This document shows, in pieces, positions 42,008-48,108 of a stretch of 48,108 nucleotides of DNA; position 1 is the stretch's first letter, and every line of letters starts with the position of its first letter. This DNA is from Paenibacillus helianthi. GTDB taxonomy: Bacteria > Bacillota > Bacilli > Paenibacillales > Paenibacillaceae. The notes under the pieces are model-generated. The model had not been told where the DNA came from. It was given only the letters and a program-made list of their open reading frames with translations, and did no database searches. The position numbers and the translations under genes are program-made. Location: assembly GCF_001909055.1 (NCBI RefSeq), contig NZ_LVWI01000062.1:1-48108 (forward strand). The letters run 5' to 3'.

Positions 42008-42700
42008 CTATGCTGGAATGTTCACCTGTGCCAACAGATTGCCATCTTTACTCCACAGTTTCAAATTACGGGATGTCGGGTCAAATGTCATATTATAGCC
42101 TGCCTCCGAAACGTCAGCTTTGTTATGCAATTCATTCGCCATCGAAACCCCGGTCTGCTCGTTCTTGAGTTGCGCCCAATCTATCACTTGAATCGAATTA
42201 TATCCCCGAAGATAGATGTTCATGAACTCCAGCGTCAGGTTACTGTTGCCGTTCATATACAAGCCCGTGGAGCTACTGGGAAGACTCATTGATGCATAAT
42301 CACTCCCGTTTACAAAACTGAAATCAGCGAGTTCATTCGTTCCGACAGAACGAATTTCAACCCCCTTCCCTTCTGCTGTGTAAGCTCCAAATAGATCGCC
42401 CTCCGGGTCCATTTTGATCAAAGGGTAGTCAGTCTTACTCCGGACCAGCGCTCCTGTCATAACTACTTTCCCGTCAATTCCCGCTGTGAATGTCAAATTC
42501 ACGCCATCGTTAATGGTGATGCCCTCATTATCCAGGATGATTGATGCGCCGTTATCCAAGGGGATGTGTAACTCGTTAATGTTCTTCCAATCAAGGTTAT
42601 TTAGAAGCCACGATAGCTCCTTCGTCATCTTGCCTACGGCGTTTTTAAGTTCTTCTACACTGTTCATACCATTTACATTGGGAAACGAAAATCCTGCCAT
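42008..42700 (-). CDS. Phage tail / baseplate-like structural protein
   Basis: A 230-residue protein. The ATG at 42698-42700 is set by AGAGAGG 9 nt upstream. After an N-terminal helix it is rich in short beta repeats (I-I-L-D-N-E-G-I-T-I-N-D-G-V-N-L-T-F, G-K-V-V-M-T-G-A-L-V, G-L-Y-M-N-G-N-S-N-L-T-L-E) typical of tail-fibre or baseplate beta-helix proteins, and ends in a compact strand-rich tip (N-L-K-L-W-S-K-D-G-N-L-L-A-Q-V). Lies directly after the small terminase gene with no capsid genes between, so the prophage is deleted. Confidence 0.6.
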   Translation of the reverse strand: MAGFSFPNVNGMNSVEELKNAVGKMTKELSWLLNNLDWKNINELHIPLDNGASIILDNEGITINDGVNLTFTAGIDGKVVMTGALVRSKTDYPLIKMDPEGDLFGAYTAEGKGVEIRSVGTNELADFSFVNGSDYASMSLPSSSTGLYMNGNSNLTLEFMNIYLRGYNSIQVIDWAQLKNEQTGVSMANELHNKADVSEAGYNMTFDPTSRNLKLWSKDGNLLAQVNIPA

Positions 42701-42754
42701 TATATCAAACCTCTCTTTCTTTTCTCTTTTTCTCACTTAGCTGCTTGAAGTCGA

Positions 42755-43432
42755 TTACATCAAATCTTCTAATTTTTTGATAGTCAGCTCGCCCTTCAGC
42801 CTGAGTTCATCCTTGTACATGCCAAGGTGCCGGGCGATCCGGTCCCACGCCTGCTCCTGGTCATTCAGCTTGACCTCCAGTCCGTTTGCCGTGTATTTGG
42901 CTCCGGCGTACAACTTCTTTGCCTTCGGGCTCAGATCCCTTGTATCCGCAGCGTGGAGCTGTCCATGACCCTCCCCGTGGCATTCAGGGCATTTCGGATG
43001 TGGTCTAATAGTTGGGTCGAAGCCGTAGCCCCCGGAATCGGAAGGAAGCACAGGCGTCTTGCCCTTCTTGGTGCTGAGCTTGGCAGCGTTCACCGCTCGC
43101 TCATACTCCTCGTTGTCAATCCACTGATACTCATGATCATGACCAAAGCAGTGCCGGCAGCAGACGCGCCGATGATGGATGACTTCATTGGGGTCAGCAG
43201 TAGCCAAATCCAGCCAGTGCTGAAGCACCATCTCGGCGGTAACCTCAACCTTGGCAGCTCGCTTGTCCATGGCTTCCTGTATGGCGATTTTTATATCAGG
43301 TTTTGTCAGGTTCTCCTGCCCGACAGATCTGGCGGTCTTGGCACTATACCCGGCACGAATCGCAGCCTGAGTAGCGTTAAGATCAACCAGATATTCGGTT
43401 ACGAAAAGCTTCTGTTTAGCCGTCAGTGCCAT
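42755..43432 (-). CDS. Phage terminase small subunit
   Basis: A 225-residue protein. L-T-A-K-Q-K-L-F-V-T-E-Y-L-V-D-L-N-A-T-Q and A-A-I-R-A-G-Y-S-A-K-T-A form the terminase_2-type DNA-binding helices. Residues about 88-91 and 142-153 contain Cys pairs (C-C-R-H-C, H-P-K-C-P-E-C-H-G) that could bind zinc. It would recognise the phage packaging site. AAGGGAG precedes the ATG. No large subunit follows. Confidence 0.88.
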   Translation of the reverse strand: MALTAKQKLFVTEYLVDLNATQAAIRAGYSAKTARSVGQENLTKPDIKIAIQEAMDKRAAKVEVTAEMVLQHWLDLATADPNEVIHHRRVCCRHCFGHDHEYQWIDNEEYERAVNAAKLSTKKGKTPVLPSDSGGYGFDPTIRPHPKCPECHGEGHGQLHAADTRDLSPKAKKLYAGAKYTANGLEVKLNDQEQAWDRIARHLGMYKDELRLKGELTIKKLEDLM

Positions 43433-43488
43433 CTATATCAACTCCCTTCAAATAGGTTCCTTACTTATCTCAGAGTGGATCTGTCCTG

Positions 43489-43662
43489 CTACATCAGCCC
43501 CAGCCGCTCCGCGACATCCCGCCAGTCACGTTCCGCTTCATAATGCGGCCATCGGTCATCAATGAGGTTCTCGATCTCACGGCTCAGCAGGGAGGCATCC
43601 ATACCCCGCTCCCAAAGCTCATCAATCGTCTGTTCCACTTCCCGATTCAGTCGTTTGCTCAT
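43489..43662 (-). CDS. Small phage protein, 57 residues
   Basis: Begins M-S-K-R-L-N-R-E-V-E-Q-T-I-D-E-L-W and ends W-R-D-V-A-E-R-L-G-L-M, strongly helical and charged. GGAGGTGAT sits before the ATG with good spacing, so it is very likely translated. It fits the class of small hypothetical proteins that occur between replication and packaging genes. No function recognised. Confidence 0.7.
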   Translation of the reverse strand: MSKRLNREVEQTIDELWERGMDASLLSREIENLIDDRWPHYEAERDWRDVAERLGLM

Positions 43663-43997
43663 AATTTGCTTATCACCTCCCTCCCAGCATTGACCTTGCT
43701 TGCAGCAACTCCGCCGCGTTTAATCAAATTGTTCCCAGCGGTTCCAGCCTTGTTCCAAGAGCTAAACCCTTGTGCCGCAAGGGTTTGAGGGACTTGGTTC
43801 TCTGTTCTCAGTCTCCGCAACATATACGACGTCTATATGAAAAAATAGGGGTATATAGCAGAGAGATTTCCCTTATGTGTACATATTGTATTTATATTGA
43901 GAACATAAGGAACACTGAGAACAAGAATACAGATTCCCTTTTGCATCAAGGGATTTCCCGTTCTCAGTGCCGTGCCAATGATTGAGAACACCGAGAA
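43663..43997. other. Non-coding region with GAGAAC repeats and hairpins
   Basis: 335 bp. Six exact copies of GAGAAC or its complement GTTCTC (43798, 43804, 43899, 43917, 43960, 43984) and one near copy at 43993. Two related hairpins: AAACCCTTG/CAAGGGTTT (43764-43786) and ATTCCCTT/AAGGGATT (43934-43956). No ORF of note. Located directly behind a primase-helicase gene, it may be a replication origin or a regulatory region. Confidence 0.6.
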
Positions 43998-46820
43998 TTA
44001 ATCCTGTCCGAATTCTGAAAATCGTTCCCTTGTATCAAAGGACCATTCGAGCTTGGTCATATCAAAACAGTAGGTCCAGGGATTTCCTCCGCCCAATCTA
44101 CGTCTCCATTTGGTACGCTGTGGGGCTGCCTTGGTCCACCCCTTCTCTTTCCATGCCTTTGATATAGAAAGAGGCTCATACCCACGTGATCTGAGATGCT
44201 CATCCAGCAAATCATCAATTACAAAAAGTTCATCTTCCTTAATCTCACCGAACAGCCTTCCTTGGTACGGCTGCCCGCCCCCATTAATGATGAACTGCCT
44301 ATTATTTGTGGTCACCCAGCTCATTACAGACTCGAGTGCTTCCTCTGCTCGGTCAAGCTCCGGAGACCCCCCGGTAACCTCCATCCATGATTTCTCCAGA
44401 TCAGCAGCAGCATATAACCCTTGGCCAAAACAGGCATCGAACATCTGGCCAGTCACATCGATCAGCGCCATGATTCTCGACAACCGCATGGCCACTTCTC
44501 CCGCAGTTCGGCTGATCTGCAGATACCATTCGCAAGCGGCGCTGAACTGCTTCTTCCAGTGGGTCATATCGGCAGTCTGCAAGAAGCGAATCCACGGCTC
44601 CGCCATATGGCCGTAGTTTTCACCTACCAGCTTATTCAGCTCCTGGACCAGCCGGGCGGCTTCAATATCTGCTGTAATAAATGGGGAGCCCTCCAGTGAC
44701 AGCACACGGCCCACGCTGCCGCCGTCTTTGGCGAAGCTCGTAACTCTCTGCTCACCGGTTGAGAGCATCACCGTTTGCCAGCCAGCGCTGACTTGAGTGC
44801 CTTTCAGTGATCCTCTGCCCTTCCCCTGCCCGCTGCTGAACTGGTACACTATTGGCCGCGCTGTCCGCTCGTCCGTCTTCTTTGTGTCATCCAAGAAGAG
44901 CGGTAAATGATTCATAGTGGACGCATATCGCTCAATGGCTACCTTCGTCATATTCCACTGCCGGAAGATTCCTGGCTTGGTTTCATCCGGACTTCCGAAG
45001 AGGCTAGCTGCGATTCTCAGCGCCGTTGTCTTCCCTCTCGATGTACTGCCAGCCAGCTCGAATATATAAGGGCTCTCACCCCAAAGACTCAGCAGCGGCG
45101 CCGACAGCGCGGCATAGACTGCCATTTTAACCGCAGGAAAAGGCTTGATTCGCTCCAATACCAGCATCGTTCCCTGCAGTTCCCCCTTGATGTGAAAGCC
45201 TCGTGCTGTTTGACCATCCCCCGCATCTTTCGGCATGAACTGAATGTCCCCTTCGCCAATGAAGCGTTCGCCAAGCAGGAACCCACCACCGATCCACCCG
45301 AGTTGATTGCTGACTATTCTTGTGACCATCCGGTCTGCGTTCTCCGACTCGAAGCGGCTGATATAAGCGGCCAACTTCCGGGCGTTCTCCGAATGGACCG
45401 GCAGCCCATAGTCCGATAGATTAATAAGCTTCTTCGAATCGGCAAAAGTACTGCGGGTATCGGAAACAGACTTCGTACCCCTGTTGCTTACCCATGAGAC
45501 CTCCAGCCCCTGTGTATGATCGGTGAGGTTCGTATAGCGCCCTGTGACGGCAACCAGGCATTCACATACACCAACTTTCCTTACCTCACCGTTTTTCAGG
45601 GTCTTGACTTCGAATAGCTTGCCGCCAATGACCTCAAAGCCTAACGGAATCTTTATACCGGTTAGGTTTATTGCCGTCTCCGCACCCGAGACTGCATCGA
45701 TCCCATACTCAAAATCAGGATCATCACCGAAGGCTTCCTGAATCTCAGCTGTAGCTTCTTCCTGAATTAAACGCTGAACATCATCCAGGCCGTGGGTAAA
45801 CTTAACCATCTCTAAATGACTGGGCTTCTGATCTACCTCCTGCCCTTCGGGGGCATCCTCGTCCAAGTGGCCGAAGAGATGGATCCGAACCAGATCAAAA
45901 GCATTATGGCTGTGGCCATCGGCTACCGGATCGCTATCTTGATGCGAATAAGCCAGTTCTTGCTCTGGAAAGAGCTCTAGCCCATTTCCGCTGCTGCCTT
46001 GCGTGTAGGTGTAGCGATTTGTCATGCTACCCGGCACATAGATTTCAGACAGGAACTCGTTAATGGCATCTTCGATAGAATAGACCCGGCAGAACTGTCC
46101 TACGATGCCCCGCTTGGCTCTGGGGTCCTGCGGCTTCCTACCTGTGAAGCGGGAACCCGCCTCACTGGGATGTTTTGGCCAGTTCGCAGGATCTGTCCAG
46201 TTCGCTTCGTACATCCCCAGCGCGTGATCTACTCCAAACGGATTTCCTTCAGATTCAATAAACACAGGCTCTGCGTCCTTCGAGCAAGAAGGCAAATACA
46301 TTAACCGATTTACATCAAATGTGGTTTTATCAAAGCATTCCATTCCGAGCGAGAACGCGATCATGCGTGAAGCTGCCGAACATTCATCCGGCGTCATTTC
46401 CCGATCCATCAGAATGATTAGGCGGTACTTGGGTTTGCCATGACGATGACTGTGCGTGGAGTAAATTACATAAGCGTGATCACCGATCACCAAATCCACC
46501 ATCATGAGAAAAGGTTCATCTGGCGTATCCACATCCAATGTAATCAGACTGCGAACGTCCACGCTTTCCTTTCGGCGCCGACCGCCCCGGACAAGGCCGC
46601 CCACGAAGGCAGGTCCGCTCTTTATGACCCCTTTCTCCTCGCGGCTCATCTTGTCATATTGTTGCATCGTTTCGGTTGTACGACGAGCGATCCGAAGCCG
46701 ATCTACAAAATCCGGCCATTTCAAATAATCGACCTTCCAGTTAGTATCTGTTGCATTTCTACCGAAACTAATCGGTAGCTCCGCCTCATGAACAAATTTA
46801 GATCTGTCCGGCTGCTGCAT
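43998..46820 (-). CDS. Phage primase-helicase (primpol-like + DUF927)
   Basis: A 940-residue replication protein. The N-terminal third resembles an archaeo-eukaryotic-type primase (S-L-I-T-L-D-V-D-T-P, Y-S-T-H-S-H-R-H-G-K-P-K-Y-R). From about 420 it is a DUF927 domain, with A-G-S-T-S-R-G-K-T-T-A-L-R as P-loop and L-P-L-F-L-D-D-T-K-K as Walker B, then S-S-G-Q-G-K-G-R-G and L-S-T-G-E. GGGGGTG is before the ATG. It would prime and unwind the phage DNA at its origin. The GAGAAC-repeat region is right behind it. Confidence 0.85.
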   Translation of the reverse strand: MQQPDRSKFVHEAELPISFGRNATDTNWKVDYLKWPDFVDRLRIARRTTETMQQYDKMSREEKGVIKSGPAFVGGLVRGGRRRKESVDVRSLITLDVDTPDEPFLMMVDLVIGDHAYVIYSTHSHRHGKPKYRLIILMDREMTPDECSAASRMIAFSLGMECFDKTTFDVNRLMYLPSCSKDAEPVFIESEGNPFGVDHALGMYEANWTDPANWPKHPSEAGSRFTGRKPQDPRAKRGIVGQFCRVYSIEDAINEFLSEIYVPGSMTNRYTYTQGSSGNGLELFPEQELAYSHQDSDPVADGHSHNAFDLVRIHLFGHLDEDAPEGQEVDQKPSHLEMVKFTHGLDDVQRLIQEEATAEIQEAFGDDPDFEYGIDAVSGAETAINLTGIKIPLGFEVIGGKLFEVKTLKNGEVRKVGVCECLVAVTGRYTNLTDHTQGLEVSWVSNRGTKSVSDTRSTFADSKKLINLSDYGLPVHSENARKLAAYISRFESENADRMVTRIVSNQLGWIGGGFLLGERFIGEGDIQFMPKDAGDGQTARGFHIKGELQGTMLVLERIKPFPAVKMAVYAALSAPLLSLWGESPYIFELAGSTSRGKTTALRIAASLFGSPDETKPGIFRQWNMTKVAIERYASTMNHLPLFLDDTKKTDERTARPIVYQFSSGQGKGRGSLKGTQVSAGWQTVMLSTGEQRVTSFAKDGGSVGRVLSLEGSPFITADIEAARLVQELNKLVGENYGHMAEPWIRFLQTADMTHWKKQFSAACEWYLQISRTAGEVAMRLSRIMALIDVTGQMFDACFGQGLYAAADLEKSWMEVTGGSPELDRAEEALESVMSWVTTNNRQFIINGGGQPYQGRLFGEIKEDELFVIDDLLDEHLRSRGYEPLSISKAWKEKGWTKAAPQRTKWRRRLGGGNPWTYCFDMTKLEWSFDTRERFSEFGQD

Positions 46821-46905
46821 TCACTGTCACCCCCTCATCCTCTTTACATGAGGTGTGCAGCTGTAACTCCCTCATCTCACAAGGCATTGTCTTAAATTCA
46901 TCCAT
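46798..46905 (-). CDS. 35-residue phage ORF upstream of primase-helicase
   Basis: M-D-E-F-K-T-M-P-C-E-M-R-E-L-Q-L-H-T-S-C and 15 more residues. AGGAG lies 8 nt before the ATG, and the 3' end overlaps the primase-helicase start by 23 nt, which suggests coupled translation. Unknown function. Confidence 0.5.
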   Translation of the reverse strand: MDEFKTMPCEMRELQLHTSCKEDEGVTVNAAAGQI

Positions 46906-46953
46906 AGTGTCAGCTCCTAAAGTATTGCAGGTTGCCGCAGTATATTGGCCGGA

Positions 46954-47160
46954 TTACCTGACCAATCGATTGTGTTTTGTTTCAATGGCATAAATGATCC
47001 TCTTTGAACCAGTTTTCGGTACTTGAATCAGTATGCCAGGAGATCCGTTCAGCGCATGAAATGTAATAGAGGCTTCAACACGCTGCCCTTTATACCTCCA
47101 GTGCTTTTCGATGGACCTAAGAATCGGATCGATTATGATATCAATAAGTTCCTGTCTATA
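46954..47160 (-). pseudogene. Phage gene truncated by an IS630 insertion
   Basis: An open frame of about 67 codons without a start: E-L-I-D-I-I-I-D-P-I-L-R-S-I-E-K-H-W-R-Y, then F-H-A-L-N-G-S-P-G-I-L-I-Q-V and a stop at 46954-46956. Continuous coding pattern up to about 47160, where the IS630-like end begins, shows that the 5' part was cut off. Unknown family; alpha/beta pattern. Confidence 0.55.
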
Positions 47161-48108
47161 TAAGTTGAACTAAAGGAATTCATTTGCACACTGTCGAATA
47201 AAAAAGTACAACCTAAAAGCGACGGTGAAACCATGCAAACGACACAAACCTTTATTGAAATTGAAAGCTTAATGAAAAAAGAAAAAGAGCGACGTATGTT
47301 TGAGCGTTACCAAGCCATTTTTCTGCATTTGAAAGGGAAGAATGCACAAGAAATCGCAGAGATCATTGGCAGAACGGAACGAACAGTCTATAAATATTTA
47401 CGTGCTTATCGCGAAGCGGGCGTAGCTGGATTGCAAATCAACTATTCAACGGGAACAACAGGAACAACTGAAAGCGACGATCGTATCCTCAGTTCCCCAC
47501 GAAATAGGGTTTGAAAGTAAATACAGCTGGACCCTCTATCTCATTGGTGAGTATATTAAGCGGGAGTTCGGTCCGTCCTACTCGCTTCGTGGCATTTCTA
47601 AAATGGTGCACCGTCTTGGACTCAGCTACACGAAACCCACATATACGCTAGCTGCTGCGGATGAAGCCAAGCAACAAGTCTTTACAGAGGTGACGTTTCC
47701 TACTTTGAAAAAAGACTAATGGACGAAGAGATTACTCATTTGCTCTTCGAAGATGAGTCCATGATCCGGGACTACCAAGCGCTTCAGCATACATGGTTTC
47801 TCAAAGGCAAACAACGCATCATCCAGACCACAGGCAAACATCGCGGCGTCAAGTTGTTAGCCGTACTGAATTATATGACGGGTCAAATTCTCTGGAAAGA
47901 AGACGAGCAGTATAACGCAGAGACGTTTCTGTCCTTCCTACAAATGGTGGTTGAGGCGTACTCTGAAGGAAAGATTGTCATAGTACTGGATAATGCTCGT
48001 ATTCATCATGCGAAATTACTTCAACCCTTTTTGGAAGATTACAAAGCACGTCTTGAATTGGTTTTCTTACCTCCCTATAGTCCGCAACTAAACTTGGTTG
48101 AGGGACTT
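47160..48108 (+). mobile_element. IS630-family insertion sequence, degenerate (runs off window)
   Basis: Left end near TATATAAGTTGAACTAAAGG (47156-47175), consistent with insertion at a TA. The transposase gene begins at ATG 47233 with an HTH (K-G-K-N-A-Q-E-I-A-E-I-I-G-R-T-E-R-T-V-Y), then shifts frame near 47440-47470, goes on (K-Y-S-W-T-L-Y-L-I-G-E-Y-I), and shifts by -1 at the A-run GAAAAAAG (47707-47714). The third frame carries the DDE core: F-E-D-E-S-M, V-L-D-N-A-R-I-H-H and L-P-P-Y-S-P-Q-L-N. The -1 site could be programmed; the first shift is probably a deletion, so the element is likely inactive. Confidence 0.85.
47233..48108 (+). pseudogene. IS630-family transposase, frameshifted, partial
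   Basis: The ATG-started frame closes at 47512-47514 after 93 codons. The frame from about 47470 to 47720 and the one from about 47707 onward supply the middle and the catalytic DDE part (first Asp in E-D-E-S, second in L-D-N-A-R, Glu expected shortly after the window end in N-L-V-E). The gene is incomplete on the right. It would have cut and pasted the element at TA sites. Confidence 0.85.

Noticed and set aside
43764..43786. Hairpin AAACCCTTG/CAAGGGTTT as a terminator
   Set aside because: No T-run on either strand; more likely part of the repeat region behind the primase-helicase.
1..48108. CRISPR array, tRNA or rRNA genes
   Set aside because: No regularly spaced repeats and no tRNA cloverleaf or rRNA signature noticed on either strand by eye.

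Overview
The window looks like the chromosome of a Paenibacillus-type Firmicute. Evidence: strong purine-rich ribosome binding sites before nearly every gene, a YesM/YesN-controlled sugar ABC transporter, YezG- and SF0329-family small genes, a YvrJ/split-sigma locus, and frequent TTG/GTG starts. Most genes are on the minus strand. I saw no tRNA, rRNA or CRISPR array.

Layout. (1) 1-8.4 kb is a defence island on the minus strand. It holds the edge of an ABC-three-component (ABC-3C) operon, a UvrD-like helicase-nuclease translationally coupled to a cytosine-C5 DNA methyltransferase, and a DUF2075 nuclease-helicase coupled to a MazG-like pyrophosphohydrolase. (2) 8.5-12.9 kb and 20.8-23.3 kb carry small accessory genes: intact, frameshifted and fragmentary copies of an SF0329-family gene and of a 102-residue gene, an orphan YezG immunity gene, a decayed toxin tail, a hydrophobic hairpin protein, and a YvrJ / region-4 sigma / RsoA-like locus. 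(3) 13.0-20.7 kb is a sugar-uptake block: YesM kinase, YesN regulator, lipoprotein binding protein, two permeases, and a 5'-nucleotidase-type phosphoesterase. (4) 23.3-26.9 kb has a tRNA-dihydrouridine synthase, a drug-efflux MFS pump behind an uncharacterised leader-peptide attenuator, and a nucleotidyltransferase.

(5) 26.9-33.9 kb is the most interesting part. It is a compact biosynthetic locus: acyl carrier protein, ATP-grasp ligase, MurG-like glycosyltransferase, radical SAM/SPASM enzyme and Gfo/Idh/MocA oxidoreductase in one coupled minus-strand operon. Divergently transcribed are an AraC regulator and a BtrH-like acyltransferase. The ACP + ATP-grasp + BtrH-type trio matches the logic of butirosin side-chain assembly (amino acid loaded on a carrier protein, then moved to an amine), but the tailoring enzymes differ, so the product is unknown.

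(6) 34-39 kb: a 5'-truncated FtsX-type permease, an ECF41 (SigJ-like) sigma factor with a type II NADH dehydrogenase-like flavoprotein, a GNAT acetyltransferase and an APH-like kinase. (7) 39.3-48.1 kb: an OLD-like ATPase-TOPRIM protein, then a defective prophage (excisionase-like HTH, stalk-domain protein, tail-like protein, small terminase, primase/DUF927 helicase, small genes). The prophage is cut at its right side by a degenerate IS630-family element that runs off the window.
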